Shown piece after piece: positions 56,205-64,000 of a stretch of 64,000 nt of DNA. The first letter of the stretch is position 1, and every line of letters starts with the position of its first letter. The stretch spans positions 496,001 to 560,000 of the forward strand of contig NZ_QXIO01000001.1 of NCBI RefSeq assembly GCF_003545765.1, read 5' to 3'. The stretch is from Colwellia sp. RSH04. Its GTDB lineage: Bacteria > Pseudomonadota > Gammaproteobacteria > Enterobacterales > Alteromonadaceae. The notes beneath the pieces were generated by a model. The model ran no database searches. It was not told the DNA's origin and saw only the letters and a list, made by a program, of their open reading frames with translations. Position numbers and translations under genes: made by a program.

Positions 56205-56510
56205 ATGACGAAAGCAATTGAACAACAACTTATTGAAAATATTTCTATTATTTTAAAAAAATCATTATCTGCGGATGCAACATTAGCTGACTTAAGAGAA
56301 CAAAAAAAAGCCAGCTTTGAGGCGATATTTAAAAAAGACAGTGGGTTTCATTGCCACGCTAATACTTTTCAACCTTACGTTGAAGAAGTTGCCGACGATT
56401 TATTAAAATGGCAGGCTAACAAAGATCAGCAAGTACTGATCTCTTTAGTGAAGAAAATTGAACAACTTTTCACGGTACTCGGTAATTTAGAGCAAAGCTA
56501 TAACGTTTAG
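56205..56510 (+). CDS. Small protein of unknown function after epmB
   Basis: From ATG 56205 the product has 101 residues; a TTG at 56184 would add seven residues but has no Shine-Dalgarno site. It is helical, soluble and charged, with no recognised motif; it has one His-x-His (FHCHANTF). It lies 51 bases after epmB on the same strand and is probably co-transcribed. The convergent MscS gene ends six bases after its stop. Confidence 0.6.
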   Translation: MTKAIEQQLIENISIILKKSLSADATLADLREQKKASFEAIFKKDSGFHCHANTFQPYVEEVADDLLKWQANKDQQVLISLVKKIEQLFTVLGNLEQSYNV

Positions 56511-56515
56511 CGTTT

Positions 56516-58171
56516 TTAAACTGATATTAAACCTCGATCATTAACCACTTGCAACGGGCATTGATGCTGATCTAATAACGAAAGAATGGTTAAATTCAAC
56601 TCGTTGATTTCATCCAGATATTCATCAAAGTCTGTTGTATTGACATAAGCAAGAATATTGAGTTCCAGACCTATCTCTGTATAAGCTTTAAAATGAGCTC
56701 TGAGTGGCTCATTTGCAATTTTTTCATGATGTTGTAAATGTGCCTTTAACTCATCTAAAAAGTTATTAATATTTTCTCGAGTACATTGCGGTGTTAATAA
56801 TATTTTAGGCCTAAACGCTATTCTCTCTCGCTCTGAAAAATTTTCAATATCCATGTCAATAAATCGCGCATTAGCAACATAAATAACGGTTCTATCAAGG
56901 GTTCGAATACGTGTAGATCGTAATCCAATTTCTTCAACTACTCCGTAATTTTGGCCAAATCGACAGAAATTTCCTATTTTAACAGGTGCAGACGTATACA
57001 GAGTTATCGCACCAATCATATTCTCAACAGTCTTTTGTGCAGCTAAAGCAAGCGCTAAACCACCAATACCTAAACCAGCAAGTAACGTTGATGCATTAAA
57101 ACCTAAGTTTTCCAGCCAAATTAAGGAGGCAAAAATAACCATTAATAGTTTAGTTACCGTACCTGCTGGCCTTAGTAAATAAACAGCTAACGGTTTATCT
57201 TGTGCAACAAACTTTTCAGCTAAAATAACTTTTAATAAATCAACAAATCGAAAACAAACCCAACACCAAGCAATAATAAGAATGGTAGACCCTTCCATGA
57301 TGGCTTTAACTGCTAAAGTCACGTTAGAACTATCTATCAGATTCCTAGAAAAGATAACGGCGAATAAAAAAGCAACAGGCCCTTTAATAAACGCTAACGG
57401 AGCACTTGAGGTATTTGGATAAATACGCTTAATGAGGCGTACTAACAACCATGCACCTATATACGATGCGATATAAGTGCAAAATAACATAAGAGTAAAA
57501 TACAACCACTGCCATAACATAACGCCATAAAAGTCTACCTTGGGTAGTCTTTTAGCTAACCATTCTCCTAAAGGAGAGTACGAGAACTCTTCAAATAAGA
57601 ATGGGATCTTCTCAACCGTTGCATTAGATATTTTCCAAATTTTAACGCGGTCAGATTTACGAGGAACTCGCTGCATCAATATACTGAATTGTTTTTCTTT
57701 TACCATAACACTACCGATAGACTCTCGATATCTAGGTAAACCGTCGTTAACATTACCTTTTTGATGATCGCTGACATTCGATAAATCAACCCATAACTGT
57801 CGGTTTAATACAACATATAACTGCCTTGCTAATTCTTCTTTTCCTATCGCTAATGTTTTTTCGGAAATATTGCGATAATCTAAATATTCGCTCGCTAATG
57901 ATAAGTCCCCTGAACGCATCGCCAATAAATACCCTGCAATAGCACTTCGTGGCTGTCCTCGTTCAAATTTATCAAAAGGGACATCTGCACTTTTATTCTC
58001 GGCCATTTTTTCTATTGTTTGCGAGGACTTTTCTTGCAAGTCTAGAATTTCTTTTACAGAAACGTTCTTTTGCTGGTTAACCGTTTGCCCTATTACCGAG
58101 GTTGAAATAAACAAGTAACATAAAGCCATTATAATTGAAGGGCGTCGAACACGAGATGTATAAAAAACCAT
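56516..58171 (-). CDS. Mechanosensitive channel of the MscS family
   Basis: I start at ATG 58171, ten bases after an AGGA, which gives a signal peptide (IIMALCYLFISTSVIGQ); the reading extends 21 codons to 58234. A periplasmic domain of about 170 residues precedes several spans. The pore helix is GLGIGGLALALAAQKTVENMIGAITL, and the beta domain has GQNYGVVEEIGLRSTRIRTLDRTVIYVANARF. It opens under membrane tension to release solutes. The total of about 551 residues is longer than E. coli MscS (286), placing it among the larger YnaI/YbdG-like members. Confidence 0.88.
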   Translation of the reverse strand: MVFYTSRVRRPSIIMALCYLFISTSVIGQTVNQQKNVSVKEILDLQEKSSQTIEKMAENKSADVPFDKFERGQPRSAIAGYLLAMRSGDLSLASEYLDYRNISEKTLAIGKEELARQLYVVLNRQLWVDLSNVSDHQKGNVNDGLPRYRESIGSVMVKEKQFSILMQRVPRKSDRVKIWKISNATVEKIPFLFEEFSYSPLGEWLAKRLPKVDFYGVMLWQWLYFTLMLFCTYIASYIGAWLLVRLIKRIYPNTSSAPLAFIKGPVAFLFAVIFSRNLIDSSNVTLAVKAIMEGSTILIIAWCWVCFRFVDLLKVILAEKFVAQDKPLAVYLLRPAGTVTKLLMVIFASLIWLENLGFNASTLLAGLGIGGLALALAAQKTVENMIGAITLYTSAPVKIGNFCRFGQNYGVVEEIGLRSTRIRTLDRTVIYVANARFIDMDIENFSERERIAFRPKILLTPQCTRENINNFLDELKAHLQHHEKIANEPLRAHFKAYTEIGLELNILAYVNTTDFDEYLDEINELNLTILSLLDQHQCPLQVVNDRGLISV

Positions 58172-58298
58172 TAAAAAACGATCCTGATAATTGAAATGAC
58201 ACTTATATCTTAAATAATAACGCAGTTTTTTCATGTGAGTAAATCATATTTCCCCTTTGCTCTTTCAAGAAATAATTAACACAAAATTTTCTGGGCAT

Positions 58299-58323
58299 AA
58301 AAAAAGCCGCTAATGCGACTTTT
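58299..58323 (-). terminator. Terminator of the DUF3016 gene
   Basis: On the minus strand AAAAGTCGC pairs with GCGGCTTTT (one mismatch) around ATTA, followed by a run of T. Confidence 0.8.
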
Positions 58324-58342
58324 AATTGTTGGGTTGCCAATG

Positions 58343-58849
58343 CTATTTGGTAGAGTCTGAAAGCTCAGCCGAAAAGGTTTTTTTAAACCAGTCATCTAGC
58401 ATTTTCTTCTCATACCCTAAGGCTTTATTACGATATTTCAAGTTAGTAGAGTTCATGAAATTCATGTCTCTGACTTTAACAGTATCTGCCTTTGTTTCTT
58501 GTCCTTCAGCATCAAGTAATTGATACGAAAAATTCATGCGTGGTGGATAAATCTGTTTAACGATACGCATCTGATTAATTCCACCAGCTAACGTATCGCC
58601 AGCTAAATCAACGTCAGTTACCACTATTTTCAGTAACTGTTTTTCCGGTAATTGTGCAGCTAATTCAGCGAAGTGATCTTCAAGTTGTTTAAAGGTACGT
58701 TCTCTAAATCGAGTACGGTTTTCAGTCCCTTCACGAATATCGCGATAGCTTTTATAATCTTTCCACTCGACTTCACTTGATGCTGCCCAAGCTGATGGTA
58801 TTGACATAACAACAGAGACAAAAGCGGCTAATAAAATTGGTTTATTCAT
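58343..58849 (-). CDS. Exported DUF3016-type protein
   Basis: I choose ATG 58849 because AGGGA (58860-58856) lies six bases before it; ATG 58852 and TTG 58855 are too close. The 168-residue product has a signal peptide (ILLAAFVSVVMSIPSAWA). The mature part VEWKDYKSYRDIREG, then RTFKQLEDHFAELAAQLPE and VVTDVDLAGDT matches what I know as DUF3016, a periplasmic family of unknown function in Alteromonadales. The DUF4136-like lipoprotein gene lies 75 bases upstream on the same strand. Confidence 0.78.
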   Translation of the reverse strand: MNKPILLAAFVSVVMSIPSAWAASSEVEWKDYKSYRDIREGTENRTRFRERTFKQLEDHFAELAAQLPEKQLLKIVVTDVDLAGDTLAGGINQMRIVKQIYPPRMNFSYQLLDAEGQETKADTVKVRDMNFMNSTNLKYRNKALGYEKKMLDDWFKKTFSAELSDSTK

Positions 58850-58924
58850 CATCAATCCCTCTTTATAGTGGTTTCAGATACATTAAAACAAAAAAGCCAA
58901 AACTCATTTGCACTTTTATGTTGT

Positions 58925-59497
58925 TTAATTGTGTTTATTTGTAGCGTAAAACTGCTTCATGACCATGTGAACAATATGCTCTGTCCTGACTTTGCGTTCT
59001 GTAATATCTAACTCTTGATGGACAAACCCTTGTGCTGCACCACGCCACACTTTTTTAATCATTTGTGCATCTTCAATATAAATTAAAAAACTACCTTTAG
59101 CTAAACCTTCACTTGAAGGTAGACCAGGACTAACGCCAAACTTCTCATTTATTGTTTCATCAGATAAATCAGACGCTAAGGCAATGCCAAAACCTACATG
59201 AAATGCAACCCCGTTAGCTGACGCACTATATGTAAAACCATGTTGTTCAAGTTCTTGAATAATTGCATCAGAATACTGCTTATAAACACTTTGTGTTTGT
59301 GTAGGCTTTAATGACGTTTCTTTAACATATTTAGGATCAAGCGAAAATACACTACCTTGAGGGTATAAAACAGGCAAGTCCCTTACGCTCGAAATAGCTA
59401 AGTTGCTTTGTTTGCTAGGAGCTTCAGGCACTACTTGGACGCAACCGATTAGTGAAACACTAACAACCACTAGCAATAATTTGTAAAGTTTATTCAT
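58925..59497 (-). CDS. DUF4136-type lipoprotein
   Basis: The 190-residue protein has lipobox LIGC (C19). The body contains YSDAIIQELEQHGFTYSASANGVAFHVGFGIALAS and ends with helix VRTEHIVHMVMKQFYA, the layout of DUF4136 lipoproteins: a helix, GF, a strand of a Val-rich type, and a closing amphipathic helix. The Val after Cys suggests outer-membrane sorting. Its function is unknown. The gene diverges from the PstS/OmpA fusion gene at 59636, leaving a 138-base promoter gap. Confidence 0.72.
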   Translation of the reverse strand: MNKLYKLLLVVVSVSLIGCVQVVPEAPSKQSNLAISSVRDLPVLYPQGSVFSLDPKYVKETSLKPTQTQSVYKQYSDAIIQELEQHGFTYSASANGVAFHVGFGIALASDLSDETINEKFGVSPGLPSSEGLAKGSFLIYIEDAQMIKKVWRGAAQGFVHQELDITERKVRTEHIVHMVMKQFYATNKHN

Positions 59498-59635
59498 GAA
59501 ATTTCATTTCCAACAATGAGTTACTGTGCTTCATTATACAAAGTAAATGATTACAAGAAAGTACTATTCGTCATAAAACTGCAACGCTTTGTAATTAAGC
59601 TGTGCGTATTTTTATGGCATTAGGAAGTAAACCAC

Positions 59636-61360
59636 ATGAAATCAACCTTTTCTGGCATATGGAGTGCAGAAAATAATGTACTTTCGTCGGTATTGAATAC
59701 CTTAACACAACTTGTAGACAAACATTTCGACATTGAAATATCACCAGATAAAATGCTTTCAGATAGTCATTATCGAGAGTTGGTACTTAGTGAGTTAGCT
59801 AAATTAGATCATAAAGAAATTAACGATATTATTGTATGGTTACAAACGCCAATGACGCAAAAGGAACAAAAAAAAGCCAGCCCTTTTCGTTTGTTAGCTG
59901 CAACAATAAGTTTAATCGCTATTGTGGGGTGTGGCTATTGGTATTCAAACTCAACGTTATTGAATGAACAAAGCACTGAAGCAACCAACACTATTAAGCA
60001 AAGTTCCTTTGAGACAGAACAAGCAAAACAAACAACAAAACCTTCAACCATCGCAACTATTGCAACTATTGCACCCATTGCACCCATTGCACCCATTGCA
60101 AAGCCAACGCCAAGCGTTGCTTTTCGCCTGCATGGCTCAAATACAATTGGCGAGAAACTAGCGCCTGCACTACTAGAAGCATTTTTAACACAACAAGGTG
60201 TAACACAGTTTTCATGGAAAAAAGGCAAGAACTTAGTAGAACGAGAGTTGCATTTTATAGAGAATGGTAATAACAAAGTCATAGAGTTACATGCGCATGG
60301 CTCTAGTACCGCTTTTACCGATCTTAAATTAGCAAAAGCTGATATTGGCATGGCTTCTCGACGTATAAAAGCACCAGAAATCCAAGAGCTAAGTGCTTCG
60401 CTTGGTTCTTTAGACCAAGTTGGTAATGAACATATTATCGGCTTAGACGGATTGGCCATTATTGTTAATCAAAACAACACCATAAAGAAAGTTTCCACAG
60501 AGGCACTTGCAAAAATTTTCTCGGGTGAAATTAATAATTGGTCACAATTAGGCGGAGAGGATAGAACAATAACAATATATTCTCGTGATAGTCATTCAGG
60601 CACTTGGGATACCTTTAAGAACTTAGTTTTAAAAAAATATAAAAAGCAGCTTTCTCCTGAAGCCATTCGGTTTGAATCAAGCTCTGAGTTGTCAGCTAAA
60701 GTTTCTCAAGATGAAAGTGCCATTGGGTTTATTGGTTTAAATTATGTCTTACATAACAAAGCATTAGCTATTGCTGCGTCAAAAGACACAACAGCAATAT
60801 TTCCAACTCGTTTTACCATAAGCACTGAAGATTACGCCTTAGCTAGACGATTGTATTTTTATACCCCTACTTCGGCTTCATCATTAGTAAAAAGCTTTGC
60901 TCAATTTGCTATTTCAGCCAAAGGACAAGATATCGTTGCAGCGACAGGGTTAATTTCACAAAACATTAAATTAGAGGAGACTTACCTACAAAGTGACGCG
61001 CCAGAGCAGTACAGTCACTATGTTAAAAATGGCAAACGTCTTTCGCTTAATTTTCGTTTTGACTATGCAACAAAGGATCTTGATAACAAAGGAAAAAGAG
61101 ATTTACAGCGCTTAGTCACCTTTATGGAGCAGCACCCTGGGCGTCGATTAGCCTTATTAGGCTTTTCAGACAGTGTCGGCGCGAAGCTTAAAAACCAGAG
61201 CCTTTCACTAAAAAGGGCTAAATCTGTTGAGTTAGAGCTCACTTCTCGCGGAATTCCCGTTATGTCTGTGGAAGGTTTTGGTGAAGCATTACCTATTGCA
61301 AATAATAATACTGAAGCAGGAAGAAAGCGTAACAGACGAGTCGAGGTTTGGCTTCTATAG
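59636..61360 (+). CDS. Inner-membrane PstS-like/OmpA fusion protein
   Basis: The 574-residue order is: a cytoplasmic domain with no known motif (1-82), one span (about 85-103), a linker with Thr/Ala/Ile/Pro repeats (139-156), a PstS-type phosphate-binding domain (about 160-440; LHGSNTIGEKL, ADIGMASRRI, IYSRDSHSGTWDTF) and a C-terminal OmpA domain (about 460-574; LLGFSDSVGAKLKNQSLSLKRAKSV, RKRNRRVEVWLL) that binds peptidoglycan. PBP/OmpA fusions are known, but the cytoplasmic N-terminus plus span is uncommon. It may sense phosphate or link to the cell wall; no pst genes are near. Confidence 0.82.
   Translation: MKSTFSGIWSAENNVLSSVLNTLTQLVDKHFDIEISPDKMLSDSHYRELVLSELAKLDHKEINDIIVWLQTPMTQKEQKKASPFRLLAATISLIAIVGCGYWYSNSTLLNEQSTEATNTIKQSSFETEQAKQTTKPSTIATIATIAPIAPIAPIAKPTPSVAFRLHGSNTIGEKLAPALLEAFLTQQGVTQFSWKKGKNLVERELHFIENGNNKVIELHAHGSSTAFTDLKLAKADIGMASRRIKAPEIQELSASLGSLDQVGNEHIIGLDGLAIIVNQNNTIKKVSTEALAKIFSGEINNWSQLGGEDRTITIYSRDSHSGTWDTFKNLVLKKYKKQLSPEAIRFESSSELSAKVSQDESAIGFIGLNYVLHNKALAIAASKDTTAIFPTRFTISTEDYALARRLYFYTPTSASSLVKSFAQFAISAKGQDIVAATGLISQNIKLEETYLQSDAPEQYSHYVKNGKRLSLNFRFDYATKDLDNKGKRDLQRLVTFMEQHPGRRLALLGFSDSVGAKLKNQSLSLKRAKSVELELTSRGIPVMSVEGFGEALPIANNNTEAGRKRNRRVEVWLL
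60050..60100. repeat. 9-bp tandem repeat inside the fusion gene
   Basis: Units of nine bases run from 60050: ATCGCAACT, ATTGCAACT, three identical ATTGCACCC, then ATTGCA. They encode repeated Ile-Ala-Thr/Pro in the linker. Copy change would keep the frame. Confidence 0.9.
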
Positions 61361-61459
61361 CGATTAACCACTTTTTATATTTAAGTAAAAGCGACTTAAT
61401 AATTTTGCAACATAACACGCATAGAATACCAACATCAGCTGCATTATAAGGATTTCAGT

Positions 61460-62056
61460 ATGTTTACAATTTTATCAAGTGAAGCAAAGTTAAAGAGTAC
61501 TTTACAACAAACAACTCCCCAAGAGCGGATAATAATCAAAGATAATTTTACACATGTTATTGCACTTTTATCCGCACCTACAGCAGAGCTACTGGCTAAT
61601 CGTCGTCAACAAGGAGTACTTTTACCTCAAGAAAGCGACCACGAATTTATGCCAGCACAATTAAATGAAATAACTGTATTTGATGTTTTCTTATTAAAAA
61701 ATATCTCTCATCTGATTGCTTACATTAATACACTTTGTTTAACTGAAGCCGTACTAGTTCGCGATAATTTTGATAATTGCTTAGAGTTACCCTTATTTAC
61801 TAGTATCGAACAAGAACCCAAATCATGCGTGAATGAAAAGAGTAGAAATGTAAAATCTCCCGTTGAAGACGTATCACTCTCATCCAATAATATTTCGCCA
61901 ATACGTATTAACGAAGTTAAGAATCGACTTACTCAAGCGATTGAATCATCTGAGCAACAAGAATTAGCGATAAAAGAGAAATTAAATGCGTTATTAACTA
62001 AAACAGAATGCACAAATATCGCCGCAACATCAGAACATGTGCAAGCTCAAGCATAG
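61460..62056 (+). CDS. Unknown 198-residue protein
   Basis: AAGGA lies seven to eight bases before the ATG. The N-terminal 110 residues look folded (RIIIKDNFTHVIALLSAPTAELLANRR, FDVFLLKNISHLIAYINTL), then comes a low-complexity Ser/Asn linker (about 120-150) and a C-terminal helix rich in Glu and Gln (about 152-185). No signal peptide or known motif. The gene's last seven codons lie in a 34-bp duplication. The strand and spacing suggest it could belong with the downstream unknown gene. Confidence 0.7.
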   Translation: MFTILSSEAKLKSTLQQTTPQERIIIKDNFTHVIALLSAPTAELLANRRQQGVLLPQESDHEFMPAQLNEITVFDVFLLKNISHLIAYINTLCLTEAVLVRDNFDNCLELPLFTSIEQEPKSCVNEKSRNVKSPVEDVSLSSNNISPIRINEVKNRLTQAIESSEQQELAIKEKLNALLTKTECTNIAATSEHVQAQA

Positions 62057-62102
62057 TTAGACTCAACTACATGCGCAAGCTCAAGCATAGTTAGACTCAA
62101 CT
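62035..62102. repeat. 34-bp direct tandem duplication at a gene end
   Basis: 62035-62068 and 62069-62102 are identical except one base (T62040 versus C62074). The first copy contains the stop codon TAG of the preceding gene. The duplication adds non-coding sequence only, since the stop in copy 1 ends translation. Confidence 0.92.
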
Positions 62103-62342
62103 TTGGGTGCCTCATTAATCAACATTATCACTCAGTTAAAATCAGTGTTAACAATTATTCACAACGAGGCAACCGCCTCTATTATTGGCCAGTTTACTTA
62201 ATTATTGCCACTGACTTACACTTATTATTGATTTATCAATCTGAAATCAACTATGCTTGATAGTTATAGTCTTGATATTAAGTAACTACTTCTTAACGAT
62301 TTTCTATATTTGGGTAACTTAAATGATCAGGTAATACGATTT
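62103..62342 (+). other. Upstream region of the last gene
   Basis: No gene is seen. GAGGC-AACC-GCCTC near 62164-62177 can form a small hairpin, and the earlier TGCCTC (about 62108-62113) could pair with the same GAGGCA, so two foldings compete. AGG lies about 12 bases before the ATG at 62343. Confidence 0.35.
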
Positions 62343-64000
62343 ATGAGCAGTGTAATAAGTCCACACTTAAAGCGGTTTGAAATACAGATACTAAGTTTGG
62401 TTCCTTATGCTACTAACGATAGATTAGAGTATTTAATTAAAAAACTACTCCCTGAAGAAAACCCAAGCCATCACCTTGCCGTTAAAAATGAGATAAAAAA
62501 ACTCGCGCAACAATCCACAAAGTCGATAGATTTACGCAAGCTCTTTAGCGACTGCCAAAAAATAGAACATAACAAAGTAACTCATTACCTAGATAAAGAA
62601 GGTAAAGCGTTATTCCAAGAAAAAATGGCTGAGTATAATAATATATATACTATAGCTGCATACCATGAAGTAAGTGAAGATGCCCACTTAAGAGCATCAA
62701 AAAAAAATAATGACTATAAAATCATACAGGGTGAAAAAGATAACGAAACCAACAATAAAAGTAACCCAAGCAGTAGTTTTTCAGACTTTAAAATAGATAA
62801 GACTCAACCAAAACCATTAGTTAATAAAAACCGAATAACACAAGAAATGAAAAAACTTAACTCTTCTTGCAAGGTTTTTATTAATCCTATTATGGGCATG
62901 ACCTCACAAGGTAAAAAAGAAGTAGGTATATCGGCAAGTATAGAAAAAATGACTAACCTGAAAGTGGTTATTCGAACTGACAATGAATTAACCGGGGTTA
63001 AAGCAAATAAAGTATACCTATGGTTATATGATCACCATGAAGAAATAGCCTTCGATGAAGAGCTTGAGCTTGGTTTTGAAATTATTGATAGCCAAGAATC
63101 TTCATTAAACAACTCGTTTGACTACTTGCTAAAGTTTTCCAGTCCGCTAACCGATAAGCAAATGCGCATATTATTTAGCCATTACCTGCGCCAGAAAAAA
63201 CTCGCTATAATAGGCCCAACTGAACGATTTATTACACCATTATTTGATTCAGTCACTTCAAAAGGGTATGAGCAACTTTACCTGAACAAAACACACGACA
63301 TTCCGTTGTTATGTTATCAAGATACTAACAGTTGGCACGCTAAAGTGGCCATGAAGACTTCTGGCAATGATGAGCTATGGCACTTTTTTAGCGATGATGA
63401 AAAACAATTTCACTTGCCCGTGCTGTTAGGAAACAAAGAAATTGTCAACGCATTAAATAAAAAAGAAACAATTGATAAGTATGCTTTTATTTTAAAGTCG
63501 GTTTATAAAGGTAGTGATCAATATTCACTTATTTGGCATGAAGAGTTGATGAGTGACTCAAGTGTCCAAGCTATATTTCAGCGTTATTTTCAGCCAAACT
63601 GCTTTAGAGTCATTAAAATATCCTCTTCATTTATAAACTCAGCTGAAGATGCCTATGTTCCATCAGCATTACCCTGTCATGTTCACCCTAAAATGGCGGT
63701 GTTAAATAGAGCTACACCCAAAGCAGCCTTAGATAAAATAAGTAATTGCGACCACATGCTTACCGTGTCAAACATAACCAGTTTATATGAAACCATTAAT
63801 AACCCGATTAATGATGAAGTTATAGAACTAGAAAAGCCACTTCCTGAACGCTATCAGCTTAGTGCAGTTAATAGTCTCAGCGAAACTGAAATAGTAACCG
63901 CAGAGGATAATGAGTCAAGATGTGAGGACCGCTTTATTTTATCGTTTTCAATGGCCATAACTCGAAGCAATAATGTGGTAACTCATATACCAGGAAAAAC
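62343..64000 (+). CDS. Large unknown protein, 3' end beyond the window
   Basis: ATG 62343 opens a frame that stays open for 552 codons to the right edge. There is no signal peptide or strong span. The start reads MSSVISPHLKRFEIQILSLV, and a hydrophilic Asn/Lys/Ser stretch lies at about 130-160. The segment VKVVIRT-like strands then KVYLWLYDHHEEIAF and RQKKLAIIGPTERFITPLFDSV follow. I suspect a divergent PilZ-type c-di-GMP-binding protein of the long kind seen in Alteromonadales, but no RxxxR or D/NxSxxG motif is visible in this part. The call stays open. Confidence 0.6.
   Translation, partial: MSSVISPHLKRFEIQILSLVPYATNDRLEYLIKKLLPEENPSHHLAVKNEIKKLAQQSTKSIDLRKLFSDCQKIEHNKVTHYLDKEGKALFQEKMAEYNNIYTIAAYHEVSEDAHLRASKKNNDYKIIQGEKDNETNNKSNPSSSFSDFKIDKTQPKPLVNKNRITQEMKKLNSSCKVFINPIMGMTSQGKKEVGISASIEKMTNLKVVIRTDNELTGVKANKVYLWLYDHHEEIAFDEELELGFEIIDSQESSLNNSFDYLLKFSSPLTDKQMRILFSHYLRQKKLAIIGPTERFITPLFDSVTSKGYEQLYLNKTHDIPLLCYQDTNSWHAKVAMKTSGNDELWHFFSDDEKQFHLPVLLGNKEIVNALNKKETIDKYAFILKSVYKGSDQYSLIWHEELMSDSSVQAIFQRYFQPNCFRVIKISSSFINSAEDAYVPSALPCHVHPKMAVLNRATPKAALDKISNCDHMLTVSNITSLYETINNPINDEVIELEKPLPERYQLSAVNSLSETEIVTAEDNESRCEDRFILSFSMAITRSNNVVTHIPGK

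Noticed and set aside
58203-58247. Possible 14-residue upstream frame (MIYSHEKTALLFKI) ahead of the MscS gene
   Set aside because: GGGGA is only three bases from the ATG and the frame ends before the MscS start at 58171. Too little evidence to call a leader peptide.
1-64000. Search for tRNA, rRNA, phage, toxin-antitoxin and defence genes
   Set aside because: By eye I found no cloverleaf, rRNA segment, integrase, capsid, restriction or toxin-like gene; a covariance-model scan would be needed to exclude small RNAs.

Overview
The window reads as AT-rich chromosomal DNA of a marine gammaproteobacterium of the Alteromonadales, most likely a Colwelliaceae member (Colwellia or Thalassotalea type). 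This is inferred from gene content, the base composition by eye and the style of the surface proteins; no database search was possible. I see no rRNA, tRNA, CRISPR array, phage or intact insertion sequence.

Layout. (1) 1-17.5 kb is a housekeeping block: hrpB, a thioesterase, thpR, a STAS-like gene, sfsA, dksA, gluQ, an SDR gene, pcnB, folK, panB, panC, then panP, an outer-membrane protein, an Ig-fold lipoprotein, a TrmB-like methyltransferase and the ABC exporter yadG/yadH. As I recall it, E. coli keeps the same neighbourhood but has panD where panP lies here. PanB, PanC and PanP would together make pantothenate. pcnB appears to use a non-AUG start. A 30-residue membrane peptide with a strong Shine-Dalgarno site lies at 14762-14854 on the minus strand. 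(2) 17.7-24 kb holds a DPP-IV-type peptidase, an orphan hybrid histidine kinase with a THI5/NMT1 sensor, a SnoaL-like protein and a second SDR.

(3) 24-53.6 kb is an alpha-glucan (starch, pullulan, maltodextrin) utilisation locus. It has two lipoprotein pullulanase-type GH13 enzymes, a large surface starch-binding lipoprotein, a TonB-dependent receptor, an exported GH13 amylase, a cytoplasmic GH13 alpha-glucosidase, an exported GH31 alpha-glucosidase, glucokinase, an MFS maltose-type permease and a LacI-family regulator. Eight copies of a 16-bp palindrome (consensus TTGMATACGTATKCAA) lie only in the upstream regions of these transcription units, so the locus can be read as one regulon. The inferred flow is surface capture and debranching, TonB-dependent uptake, periplasmic hydrolysis, inner-membrane import by the MFS permease, and cytoplasmic hydrolysis and phosphorylation. 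Set inside the locus are an aldo/keto reductase, a metallo-hydrolase, dsbA and two unusual paralogues that share a nearly identical N-terminus and a hairpin covering the Shine-Dalgarno site.

(4) 53.7-64 kb holds a decayed outer-membrane protein gene, efp with divergent epmB, a MscS-type channel, DUF3016 and DUF4136 proteins, a PstS-like/OmpA fusion anchored in the inner membrane, an unknown gene ending in a 34-bp duplication, and a large unknown gene that runs off the right edge.
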